From the NCBI RefSeq assembly GCF_028736035.1, contig NZ_CP117866.1:4092001-4156000 (forward strand): a stretch of DNA of 64,000 nucleotides, in the 5' to 3' direction. The notes under the pieces were generated by a model, which did no database searches, had not been told where the DNA came from, and was given only the letters and a program-made list of their open reading frames with translations. Within the stretch, counting starts at the first letter, position 1. The number at the start of each line of letters is the position of its first letter. The DNA is from Streptomyces sp. T12 (GTDB taxonomy: Bacteria; Actinomycetota; Actinomycetes; Streptomycetales; Streptomycetaceae). A program made the translations under genes and the position numbers. This document shows positions 53,206 through 61,166 of the stretch, piece after piece.

Positions 53206-53769
53206 ATGGGACGTGGTTCCTCGGGGCTTCATGCGGCGCCTCCAGTACCTCGCAGTGCGGTGCGACAGCGCTTTGACCGGCTGATGCGTGAGGTCGCCAA
53301 GTTCGGCGCGGTGGGTGGAGCGGGGCTGCTGGTCAACCTCCTCGTGTTCAACCTGGTGCGGCATGTGACCGACCTGCAGGTGGTGCGGGCGAGTGTCATC
53401 GCCACCGTCGTCGCGATCGTCTTCAACTACGTCGGCTTCCGCTACTTCACGTACCGGGATCGGGACAAGAGTCGTCGCACGAAGGAACTGGGTCTGTTCC
53501 TGCTGTTCAGCGTGGTCGGTCTGGTGATCGAGAACGGTGTGCTGTACGCGGCGACGTACGGGTTCGACTGGGACAGTCCGCTGCAGAGCAACATCTTCAA
53601 GTTCCTCGGCATCGGTATCGCGACGCTGTTCCGGTTCTGGTCGTATCGGACGTGGGTGTTCCGGGCGCTTCCGGTGGAGGAGGCGGTGACCGGCGCGGAA
53701 TCGTTCCTGGAGCCGCCTCGGCAGGCAACGGAGCCGGAGAAGCCGCGGGTGCGGCAGCGGGTGGGCTGA
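53206..53769 (+). CDS. GtrA-like membrane protein
   Basis: This 187-residue protein has the four-helix GtrA fold: VAKFGAVGGAGLLVNLLVFNLV, SVIATVVAIVFNYVGFRYFTYR, LFLLFSVVGLVIENGVLYAATYG and KFLGIGIATLFRFWSYRTWVF. GtrA-type proteins help move lipid-linked sugars across the membrane for polymer modification. AGGAG lies 11 bases before the ATG. It fits the envelope-glycan theme of the window. It ends 34 bases from the sensor kinase gene, which is convergent. Confidence 0.92.
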   Translation: MGRGSSGLHAAPPVPRSAVRQRFDRLMREVAKFGAVGGAGLLVNLLVFNLVRHVTDLQVVRASVIATVVAIVFNYVGFRYFTYRDRDKSRRTKELGLFLLFSVVGLVIENGVLYAATYGFDWDSPLQSNIFKFLGIGIATLFRFWSYRTWVFRALPVEEAVTGAESFLEPPRQATEPEKPRVRQRVG

Positions 53770-53803
53770 CGCTCGCCCCGATCCTGAAGCCCCCGTCCAC
53801 GCC

Positions 53804-55078
53804 CTACCTGACCGTCGGCCCCGAATCCTCCGGCTGCTTCTTCAGCGGCGGCGTGCGGGAGAGGAACAGGGCGAGTACCGGGGGGTTGGTCTGGAGCATT
53901 TCCAGGCGGCCGCCGTCGGCTTCCGCCAGGTCGCGGGCTACCGCGAGGCCGATGCCTGTGGAGTTGCGGCCGCTGATGGCCCGCTCGAAGATGCGGGCGC
54001 CCAGGTCCGCCGGGATGCCCGGGCCCTCGTCCGTGACCTCGATGACCGCCTGGTTGCCCGTCACGCGGGTGCGCAGCGCCACCGTGCCGCCGCCGTGCAT
54101 GAGGGAGTTCTCGATCAGGGCCGCCAGGACCTGAGCGACCGCGCCCGGCGTGCCGACCGCCTGGAGGTGGCGCTTGCCCGAGCTGACGATCGCCCGGCCC
54201 ACGTTGCGGTACGCCGGGCGCCACTCGGCCAGCTGCTGCTGGATGACCTCGTCGAGGTCGAAGGTGACGGCGGAGCCGTTGCGCGGGTCGCGGGAGTTGG
54301 TCAGGAGGCGCTCGACCACGTCGGTGAGGCGCTCCACCTGGGTCAGGGCGATGGTCGCCTCTTCCTTCACCGTGTCGAGATCGTCGGTGAGGGTGATCTC
54401 CTCCAGGCGCATGGAGAGTGCCGTGAGCGGCGTGCGCAGCTGGTGCGAGGCGTCCGCGGCCAGGCGGCGTTCCGCGGTCAGCATGCGCCCGATGCGCTCG
54501 GCGGAGGAGTCCAGCACGTCCGCCACGCGGTCCAGCTCATGGACGCCGTACCGCTTGTGGCGGGGGCGGGGGTCGCCCGAGCCGAGGCGTTCCGCCGTCT
54601 CCGCGAGGTCGGTGAGCGGGGAGGCGAGACGGTTCGCCTGGCGTACCGCCAGCAGGACCGCCGCGATCACCGCCAGCAGCGCCACCGCCCCGATGATCAG
54701 CAGCGTACGGCCGACCTCCCGCGTCACCGACGACCGCGGCTCCTGCACGGTGATCGTCTCGCCCTCCTCGCCGGTCTCCTTGGCGCTGATGACGTCACCG
54801 GTCGGCTTGGAGCCCACCTCGATCAACGGCTTGCCCGGGATCCGGATCTCGGCGTAACGATCCCCCTGGATCTGATCCCGCAGCACCGAGGCGTCCACGA
54901 TCTCGTCACCGAGCAGCCGGCTGTCCACGATGCTGACCAGCCGCACCGCCTCGGTGTCCACCCGCTCCTGCGCGGTGTTGGTGATCGTCCGGGTCTCGAC
55001 GATGACGAGGGACACGCCGAAGACGGCGATGACGACGAGAACGACGGCGAGGGTGGACTGAATCAGTCGGCGGCGCAT
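53804..55078 (-). CDS. Sensor histidine kinase
   Basis: This 424-residue kinase has a signal helix (about 6-28), an extracytoplasmic sensor loop of about 95 residues with few identifiable features, a second helix (about 124-146), a HAMP domain (about 148-200), HisKA with phospho-His212 in DASHQLRTPLTAL, and an HATPase domain (LIENSLMHGG, TDEGPGIP, STGIGLAVARDLAEADGG). The stimulus is not evident. It lies 47 bases downstream of its response regulator and is convergent with GtrA. Confidence 0.93.
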   Translation of the reverse strand: MRRRLIQSTLAVVLVVIAVFGVSLVIVETRTITNTAQERVDTEAVRLVSIVDSRLLGDEIVDASVLRDQIQGDRYAEIRIPGKPLIEVGSKPTGDVISAKETGEEGETITVQEPRSSVTREVGRTLLIIGAVALLAVIAAVLLAVRQANRLASPLTDLAETAERLGSGDPRPRHKRYGVHELDRVADVLDSSAERIGRMLTAERRLAADASHQLRTPLTALSMRLEEITLTDDLDTVKEEATIALTQVERLTDVVERLLTNSRDPRNGSAVTFDLDEVIQQQLAEWRPAYRNVGRAIVSSGKRHLQAVGTPGAVAQVLAALIENSLMHGGGTVALRTRVTGNQAVIEVTDEGPGIPADLGARIFERAISGRNSTGIGLAVARDLAEADGGRLEMLQTNPPVLALFLSRTPPLKKQPEDSGPTVR

Positions 55079-55125
55079 GGTGTCCTGTTACTTACCTGTA
55101 CGGCTTCTACCTGTGCGGCCCTGGG

Positions 55126-55803
55126 TCAGCTCTTCTCGAAACGGAAGCCCACGCCTCGCACGGTGGCGATGTACCGAGGGTTCGCCGCGTCGTCGCCGAG
55201 CTTCTTGCGCAGCCACGAGATGTGCATGTCGAGCGTCTTGGTCGACGACCACCAGGTCGTGTCCCAGACCTCACGCATCAGCTGGTCCCGGGTCACCACC
55301 CGGCCGGCGTCGCGCACCAGGACCCGCAGCAGGTCGAACTCCTTGGCCGTGAGCTGGAGTTCCTCGTCGCCCATCCACGCCCGGTGCGACTCGACGTCGA
55401 TCCGCACCCCGTGCGTGGCGGGCGGCTGCTGCGGCTCGGCCGCCCCGCGCCGCAGCAGGGCCCGGACCCGGGCCAGCAGTTCGGCGAGCCGGAACGGCTT
55501 GGTGACGTAGTCGTCGGCGCCCGCGTCGAGGCCGACGACGGTGTCCACCTCGTCGGCGCGTGCGGTCAGGATGAGGATCGGCACGGCGTGCGCCTCGGCC
55601 CGCAGCCGGCGGGCCACCTCCAGGCCGTCCATGCCGGGCAGGCCGAGGTCCAGCACGACCAGGTCGACTCCACCCTGCATTCCTGCGTCGAGCGCGCTGG
55701 GGCCGTCCTCCCGCACCTCGACCTCGTACCCTTCCCGGCGCAGTGCGCGGGCCAGCGGCTCCGAAATGGACGCGTCGTCCTCGGCGAGCAGTACACGGGT
55801 CAT
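55126..55803 (-). CDS. OmpR-type response regulator
   Basis: This 225-residue regulator has a receiver domain (RVLLAEDDASI, phospho-Asp52 in LVVLDLGLPGMDG, Lys in YVTKPF) and a winged-helix DNA-binding domain (LTAKEFDLLRVLVRDAGRVVTRDQL, ISWLRKKLGDDAANPRYIATVRGVGFRF). It pairs with the kinase downstream. No ribosome site precedes the ATG at 55803, and TACCAT lies seven bases upstream, so the message may be leaderless. It is divergent from the peptide transporter across a 485-base gap. Confidence 0.93.
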   Translation of the reverse strand: MTRVLLAEDDASISEPLARALRREGYEVEVREDGPSALDAGMQGGVDLVVLDLGLPGMDGLEVARRLRAEAHAVPILILTARADEVDTVVGLDAGADDYVTKPFRLAELLARVRALLRRGAAEPQQPPATHGVRIDVESHRAWMGDEELQLTAKEFDLLRVLVRDAGRVVTRDQLMREVWDTTWWSSTKTLDMHISWLRKKLGDDAANPRYIATVRGVGFRFEKS

Positions 55804-56288
55804 GAGCTGATGGTAGTCCGCCCATGACAAGAGCTGGGGTGTGATCGCGCGCCTTGATTCTTACTCGTATCTGGCGAGTTCCTTACCTTCGGGCGCTGTG
55901 GTACAGACCAGCACCTGCGAGGTGCGATCCTGTAAAGGACCTTGGAAAGGGTGCCTACGGTTCCCTCGACACCTGTGATACGGGTCTCAAGTCCTTCCAT
56001 ATCCGGCAGTGTCCTGACGTATGGTGAATCTACGCCTGTAGCACTGCAGGGACCTTCGGCGGCACTTGACGCTGAGGGTCTCTTTTGTGTCTGCCTGGAA
56101 TGACCTGTGGCCGGGCCCCCAAAGACGGGGGCGTGGATCCCGGTGGCCGCCGTCCGCCGCTTCGTGACCCGGAGCGGAACTCCCCGTGGGCGTGGGGGTG
56201 GGCGGCTGAGCCTCGCCGGTGCCGGCCGCCCCCCACCGGGCGCGTGACAGTCAACGTCGGTGCGCGTCCCGACCAGCAAGGATCGACC
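55804..56288. other. Long 5' region of the peptide transporter
   Basis: This 485-base divergent gap contains several hairpins on the + strand, including GCACCT-gcg-AGGTGC (about 55903-55917) and GCCCCC/GGGGGC (56115-56132), and short T runs (56078-56082). It may hold a structured leader controlling the transporter, but I recognise no known riboswitch class. Confidence 0.4.
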
Positions 56289-57827
56289 ATGGCGTCCAGC
56301 CTGACGAAGGACTCGGCCCGCCCGGGCACCCCCGGCTCCGAGAAGACCTTCTTCGGCCACCCCCGCGGCCTGGCCACTCTCTTCATGACCGAGATGTGGG
56401 AGCGTTTCTCCTACTACGGCATGAAGGCCCTACTCACCGTGTACCTGCTCTCCGGCGGCCCCGACGCCGGCAAGGGGAGCATGGGCGGCGGCCTGGCCAT
56501 GGACGTGGCCACGACCACCGTGATCGTCTCCGTCTACTCGGCGATGGTGTACCTGCTCGCCATGCCCGGCGGCTGGCTCGGTGACCGCGTCTGGGGCCCG
56601 CGCAAGACGGTGACCATCGCCGGCGTCACGATCATGTCCGGCCACCTTGTGCTGGCGCTGCCCGGCGGCCAGGCACCGTTCTTCGCCGGCCTGGCACTGG
56701 TCGCGGCCGGTTCCGGCCTGCTCAAGGCCAACATCTCGACGATGGTGGGCCACCTGTACGACGGTCCGGACGACCCGCGCCGCGACGGCGGCTTCACGAT
56801 CTTCTACATGGGCATCAACGCGGGCGCGTTCTTCGCCCCGCTGGCCATCGGCACCGTCGGCCAGGAGGTCAACTGGCACCTCGGCTTCGGCATGGCCGCG
56901 GTCGGCATGGCGATCGGCCTCGTGGCGTTCCTGCTCGGCACCCGCCATCTGAGCCCGCGGAGCAGCGCCGTCCCCAAGCCTCTCGCGGCCGAGGAACGCG
57001 CGGTCTGGCTGCGCAAGGGCCTGCTCTGGGTGATCGCGGCGACCGTCTTCTACGGCGTCGTGGGCGTCACCGGCCACTTCACCCTGAACTGGGCGATGAT
57101 CCCACTCACGGTCATCGGCCTGGTCGTCCCGGCCGGTGTGCTGCTGCGCATCAAGCGGGACAAGGAGCTCTCGGCCACCGAGCAGTCGAAGATGACCGGC
57201 TACATCTGGTTCTTCGTCGCGGCCGCCGTCTTCTGGATGATCTACGACCAGGGCGCGTCCACCGTCCAGGCATTCGGCGAGGGCAAGGCCGCGGGCTCGC
57301 TGCTCGGCTTCGACTTCCCGTCCTCCTGGTACCAGTCGCTGAACCCGCTGTTCATCATGGCGCTGGCCCCCGTCTTCGCCTGGGTCTGGCTGTGGCTGAA
57401 CCGCAAGGGCAAGGAGCCGAGCACCATCGTGAAGTTCGCGATGGCCCTGATCCTGATCGGCGTGTCGTTCTTCTTCTTCCTCATCCCGCTGGGCATGGCG
57501 GCGAACGGCACCGCGGTCAGCCCGATGTGGCTGGTGGGTATCTACTTCATCCAGACCGTCGGCGAGCTGTGCCTGTCGCCGGTCGGCCTGTCGGTGACGA
57601 CGAAGATGGCCCCGGCCAAGTACGCCAGCCAGATGATGGGCGTGTGGTTCCTCGCGGTCACCGCGGGCGACTCCATCACCAGCCTGCTGTCCAACCCGGC
57701 CATCGCCGGTGTCGACCTCGGCGGCACGCCCGCCGTCCTCGGGGAGGCGGCGCTCGCCGCCCTCGCGGGCTTCGCGGTCTACATGTACCGCCGGAAGGTC
57801 AAGTCGCTCATGGGCGACGTCCACTGA
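56289..57827 (+). CDS. POT family peptide transporter
   Basis: This 512-residue proton-coupled importer of di- and tripeptides has MTEMWERFSYYGMKALLTVYL (the POT family signature with Glu-x-x-Glu-Arg), GGWLGDRVWGPRKTV, FFAGLALVAAGSGLLKANIS, FTIFYMGINAGAFFAPL and a C-terminal GVWFLAVTAGDSITSLLSNP. About 14 membrane helices are visible. ATG 56289 has AAGGAT upstream. A strong terminator follows at 57898-57935. It may share regulation with the divergent two-component system. Confidence 0.95.
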   Translation: MASSLTKDSARPGTPGSEKTFFGHPRGLATLFMTEMWERFSYYGMKALLTVYLLSGGPDAGKGSMGGGLAMDVATTTVIVSVYSAMVYLLAMPGGWLGDRVWGPRKTVTIAGVTIMSGHLVLALPGGQAPFFAGLALVAAGSGLLKANISTMVGHLYDGPDDPRRDGGFTIFYMGINAGAFFAPLAIGTVGQEVNWHLGFGMAAVGMAIGLVAFLLGTRHLSPRSSAVPKPLAAEERAVWLRKGLLWVIAATVFYGVVGVTGHFTLNWAMIPLTVIGLVVPAGVLLRIKRDKELSATEQSKMTGYIWFFVAAAVFWMIYDQGASTVQAFGEGKAAGSLLGFDFPSSWYQSLNPLFIMALAPVFAWVWLWLNRKGKEPSTIVKFAMALILIGVSFFFFLIPLGMAANGTAVSPMWLVGIYFIQTVGELCLSPVGLSVTTKMAPAKYASQMMGVWFLAVTAGDSITSLLSNPAIAGVDLGGTPAVLGEAALAALAGFAVYMYRRKVKSLMGDVH

Positions 57828-57897
57828 CGTCCCTCCAGGGCTATCAGCGCATGGTGACGCCACGACCGGGCTGCGCGCCTGGGCTGAGCTGAACAGA

Positions 57898-57935
57898 CGG
57901 AGGCCGTTGCACCGAGGGTGGTGCGACGGCCTCCG
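57898..57935 (+). terminator. Terminator after peptide transporter
   Basis: A 16-base stem (CGGAGGCCGTTGCACC against its complement with one G-T pair) with a 6-base loop is followed by GCGTTTTTT, a classic intrinsic terminator for the transporter. It lies just past the DUF397 gene on the other strand. Confidence 0.92.
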
Positions 57936-57954
57936 GCGTTTTTTGGGGGTCAGG

Positions 57955-58164
57955 TCAGTTCGGCAGCTCGTTGCGTCGTACGGCCGTGACGAACGAGGCC
58001 CAGGCGGCTGCCCGGAGGATCAGGGCGGGGCCGTGGGGGTTCTTGGAGTCACGGACGGGGACGACGGGCGCGTGGACGTCGGCGACTTCGAGGCACTGGC
58101 CACCGTCCGGGTTGCTGTAGCTGCTCTTGCGCCACGTCACGCCGGTCAGGTCGATGGATCGCAC
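57955..58164 (-). CDS. DUF397 family protein
   Basis: This 69-residue protein matches DUF397: VTWRKSSYSNPDGGQCLEVA, VPVRDSKNPHGPALIL and AAWASFVTAVRRNEL. DUF397 proteins are found in streptomycetes beside XRE regulators, where they act as paired partners, sometimes toxin-like. The GTG start overlaps the end of the XRE gene by 19 bases, so translation is coupled. Confidence 0.92.
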   Translation of the reverse strand: MRSIDLTGVTWRKSSYSNPDGGQCLEVADVHAPVVPVRDSKNPHGPALILRAAAWASFVTAVRRNELPN

Positions 58165-58988
58165 GGTGCTTCCTCCAGCATCTGCCCGATGAACTTCAGC
58201 GACTCGGCCGGTGACAGCGCCAGGTCGCGCATCGAATCGTACGCACGTTGCAGCCGCTCAACCTCCCTGTTCTCCTCGATCAGTTCGCCGTGGTACGCGG
58301 TCTCGGTGTAGGCCACCGTCCGTCCGTCGGGCAACCGTAGGAACATCACGTCGGTGCTGACCAAGCCGTGCAGGCCGGCCCCCAGAGGCAGCACCTGAAG
58401 CGTGACTTGCGGACGCTCGGCCACCTCCACCAGGTGTTCGAGCTGCTCCCGCCAGGCCCCGGCATCCCGCAACGGCGTGCGCAGCACGGCCTCGGACAGG
58501 ATGGTGCGGAACGTCGGCGCATCCTCACCCACCAGCAACGCCCGGCGGCCGACCCGCGCTTCCACCTGCTGGGTCAACTCCTCGCCCTTGATGCCGCCCG
58601 TCGCGAGCACCTCCCGCGCATACCCGTCCGACTGAAGCAGGCCCGGCAGGATGCTCACGGCGAAGTGCCACAAGCTCACCGCCCCGGCCTCCAGCAGCAT
58701 GTACCTGCGGTACTGCTCCTTGAACTGCGTCGGGTCCCCCACCGCCAGCTCCCACAACGCCAGCAACAACCCCGGCGTCCCGTAGTGCTCGTCCAGCGCC
58801 TGCGCCATCTCGGGGCTCCCCAGCGACTGGCCCCGCTCCAGCTTCCCCAGCGTCGACCAGTCCCAGCCCAGTCGCTCCGCGAGCTGCCGCAATGTGAGCC
58901 CGCTCTGCTCACGTAGCCTCCGTACCTCCTCCGCGTACCTCCATCGCGGCTCATGGCTGCGGCTCGTCACTGTCCGTCGCTGCGGCAC
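58146..58988 (-). CDS. XRE-family regulator (Scr1/DUF397 partner type)
   Basis: This 280-residue regulator has an N-terminal helix-turn-helix (RRLREQSGLTLRQLAERLGWDWSTLGKLERGQ, residues about 24-55) followed by the DUF5753-type domain with VSILPGLLQSDGYAREVLATGG and LQVLPLGAGLHGLVSTDVMFLRLPDG. The GTG at 58988 has GGAGGGG seven bases upstream. With DUF397 it forms the streptomycete regulatory pair; the three tiny genes divergent from it are probable associates. Confidence 0.93.
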   Translation of the reverse strand: MPQRRTVTSRSHEPRWRYAEEVRRLREQSGLTLRQLAERLGWDWSTLGKLERGQSLGSPEMAQALDEHYGTPGLLLALWELAVGDPTQFKEQYRRYMLLEAGAVSLWHFAVSILPGLLQSDGYAREVLATGGIKGEELTQQVEARVGRRALLVGEDAPTFRTILSEAVLRTPLRDAGAWREQLEHLVEVAERPQVTLQVLPLGAGLHGLVSTDVMFLRLPDGRTVAYTETAYHGELIEENREVERLQRAYDSMRDLALSPAESLKFIGQMLEEAPCDPST

Positions 58989-59178
58989 CCTGTTTCCCCC
59001 TCCGCCCGGATGTGGAATTTGTGGAATTTGGAGTGCCGAGCGTGGAACTAGCGCGTCTCAGCAGCCCTTTCGCGTCCCGGGCACGGCATGCTCGTATCTG
59101 CACCTGAACACGCAGCGTAATCCAGCGAATGCGTGCAGCACAGGCGTTCCCCGGAACGCGAACCGCAAGGAGTGAGCC

Positions 59179-59325
59179 ATGTCGACCACGACTCTCCCCC
59201 GCCTCCCCCGCCGCACGCGCCCGAACCGCTCGGCTGCCGCCTGGACGCCGCCCGGCGGCTGGGCGCGGCCGACGCCCGCCGTGCTGCGCACGCTCGAGTC
59301 GGCGCTCGCGCGGTGGTCCGCGTGA
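59179..59325 (+). CDS. Small protein of unknown function, 48 residues
   Basis: I do not recognise this protein (MSTTTLPRLPRRTRPNRSAA...). AAGGAG lies six bases before the ATG and it ends ESALARWSA. It has many Arg, Pro and Ala residues and no Cys. Its stop overlaps the next GTG by four bases. It is the first gene of a three-gene string divergent from the XRE regulator. Coding status rests on ribosome site and overlap. Confidence 0.55.
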   Translation: MSTTTLPRLPRRTRPNRSAAAWTPPGGWARPTPAVLRTLESALARWSA

Positions 59326-59498
59326 CCGCGCGCACGGCATGGGCGGCGCCGCCCCCTCCTCCGCCCACCTGTGACGTGTGCGGCGCGTTACTGGCTCAGC
59401 GGAACGCCGCTAAGGAGGCGGGCCGGACCGCCGAAGCCAGGGCCTGCGAACGGGAGTTGCGGGAGCACTGGAGCGTCGGACGGGGGTGTGCGCCGTGA
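59322..59498 (+). CDS. Small CxxC protein, 58 residues
   Basis: This protein starts MTARTAWAAPPPPPPTCDVCG. It has a CDVC pair and a third Cys (ARACEREL), so it may bind zinc. The rest is a basic, helical region (AQRNAAKEAGRTAEARACEREL). The GTG start overlaps the previous stop codon, and its own stop overlaps the next GTG, each by four bases. Streptomycete small proteins with this CxVCG pattern occur beside XRE/DUF397 genes. No function is known. Confidence 0.65.
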   Translation: MTARTAWAAPPPPPPTCDVCGALLAQRNAAKEAGRTAEARACERELREHWSVGRGCAP

Positions 59499-59680
59499 CC
59501 GAGCCGCCGCCGTACTCCTCGTTCGACGTGAGCCGCTCACCCGTCCCCGTGGACGGCTGCGAGTCCTGCCGGAAACTCGCGGCACGACGGACCGCGGCAC
59601 GCACGGCGCACGACCACAGCGCGGTGGCTGACGCGAACGTGCTGATGCGGACGCATCTACGGCTGGACCACGGCATGTGA
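59495..59680 (+). CDS. Small CxxC protein, 61 residues
   Basis: This protein reads MTEPPPYSSFDVSRSPVPVDGCESCRKLA and ends HLRLDHGM. The SxSPVPVDGCxxC motif is a recognisable streptomycete small-protein pattern. The CESC pair may bind zinc; the final His-containing segment (MRTHLRLDHG) could add ligands, giving a zinc-finger-like C2H2 arrangement. Its GTG start overlaps the previous stop by four bases. Probably it works with the neighbouring XRE regulator. Confidence 0.72.
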   Translation: MTEPPPYSSFDVSRSPVPVDGCESCRKLAARRTAARTAHDHSAVADANVLMRTHLRLDHGM

Positions 59681-59762
59681 GGGGGAGGCGGCACCCTGGC
59701 CGGCCGGCAGGCACAGCCCGTCGGCCGAGGCGTCTTCGCCCTGCGCCACCCGCTGAAGGGCG

Positions 59763-61166
59763 CTAGCGCAGGCGGCGCCCAGGCATGAAGGTGAACACCG
59801 CTCCCCCGAGGAGCAGTGCCGTCCCCGCCACGAGCCCGAGGGCCTTCAGCGAGCCGTGGTCCTCCGCGCCCGTCGCCGCCAGGCCGCCGTCCGTCGACGA
59901 GCCGCCCGCGGAGCCGCCGGTCGAGCTGCCCGCCGAGCCGCCGCCGGACGCCCCGCTCGCCTGCTCGGTCGTGTCCAGGGTCAAGGACACCTCCGTCTTG
60001 ACCGGCGTGCAGGTCGTCGTCGTGCCGAGGGCCTCGATGGTCAGGACCCCCGGAGACAGGGTCGACTCGCCGCTCGCGCCCGGCTTGTAGGTGCCCGTCA
60101 GGTCCGGGATCTCGATCGGGTCCCCCGACTTGATGTCCTCGGAGTTGGTCGGGCCCTCGACATGGACCGTGCCCTTGTCCGCGCCGCCCAGGACGACCTC
60201 CATGGACGGCTTGACCGAGTCCTTGGGGATGTCGGCGGGGCTGTCCATCACCGACTTCTTGAACTGGACCGTCAGATCGAAACTGCCACCGCTCTTCTTG
60301 GCGTTGATCTGGACCGGCGAGGTCGCCTCCTTGTCGCCGATGGGCGTCTTGCACGCGTACGGGACCTGGACCTCCTTGCCCGTGAAGTCGCTCTGGCCGC
60401 CGTCGCCGCCACCGGTGCTCGAACCGCCGGCGTCCCCGCCCGTCTCGCTCTCACTCGGCGTCGGACTCGACGGGCTGGACGGGCTCGACGACCCCGTCGG
60501 CAGACCTGTCGGCAGGTCGGTCGGCACACTCGTCGGCAGCGTCGGCACGACCGTCGGCAGCCCTCCCGTCGTACCGCCCGGACCCCCGCCCCCGTCCGTC
60601 ACCTTGATCGTCGCCGCCGACTTCACCGTCTCCTTCGGCGTGCACTTGGTGTCCGTGGAGATCGGCTTGTTGACGTTGATGTTGTACGCGTCCGGCGTCA
60701 GGGTCACCTCGCCCGGCGCCGTCAGCTTCAGCTTGCCCTTCATGTCGGACAGCTTCATGTCGCTGTTCTTGGGGATCGGCGGGTTCTGCCGCGGCCCCTC
60801 CATGGCGATGGCGGCCGTCTGCGCACCGGCCGCCTTCAGCGTCCCCGTCGGCTGGACCGTGTCCTGCCCGAGGTCGAGGATGTTGGGGTTCTTCGACGCC
60901 GCCTGGACGAACTTCCAGACGATCTCCACCTCGTCGCCGACCTTCGCCTGCGCGGGCGCGGTGATCTCCACCTTGGTCGTGCCCTGGACCGGCGGCAGCC
61001 CGGAGATGGCGGGCGGGATGCACTCGGTCGCGTACGCCACCTCGGCGGCCTGGGCGGGCGCGGCGGACACGCCGAGCAGGATGCCCGCGCCGCCGAGCAT
61101 CAGGGCGACGCCCGCCGCGCCACCTCTTCTCGGGCTTGCCGGTGTGACTCTCCTTCGCATGCTCAC
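59763..61166 (-). CDS. LAXTG-anchored surface protein with two related domains
   Basis: This 467-residue exported protein has a signal peptide (about 12-41), a first domain (about 45-190, bounded by Cys49 and Cys175), a Thr/Pro/Ser/Gly linker, a second domain (about 264-400, bounded by Cys272 and Cys386), then Ser/Gly spacer and a sortase signal: LAATG (429-433), a hydrophobic stretch and the basic end PGRRLR. LAXTG is the class E sortase signal of Streptomyces. The second domain is closely like the one in the LPXTG protein at 63164-63847. The GTG start at 61166 overlaps the upstream stop by four bases and has GAAGGGA upstream. Confidence 0.88.
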   Translation of the reverse strand: MSMRRRVTPASPRRGGAAGVALMLGGAGILLGVSAAPAQAAEVAYATECIPPAISGLPPVQGTTKVEITAPAQAKVGDEVEIVWKFVQAASKNPNILDLGQDTVQPTGTLKAAGAQTAAIAMEGPRQNPPIPKNSDMKLSDMKGKLKLTAPGEVTLTPDAYNINVNKPISTDTKCTPKETVKSAATIKVTDGGGGPGGTTGGLPTVVPTLPTSVPTDLPTGLPTGSSSPSSPSSPTPSESETGGDAGGSSTGGGDGGQSDFTGKEVQVPYACKTPIGDKEATSPVQINAKKSGGSFDLTVQFKKSVMDSPADIPKDSVKPSMEVVLGGADKGTVHVEGPTNSEDIKSGDPIEIPDLTGTYKPGASGESTLSPGVLTIEALGTTTTCTPVKTEVSLTLDTTEQASGASGGGSAGSSTGGSAGGSSTDGGLAATGAEDHGSLKALGLVAGTALLLGGAVFTFMPGRRLR

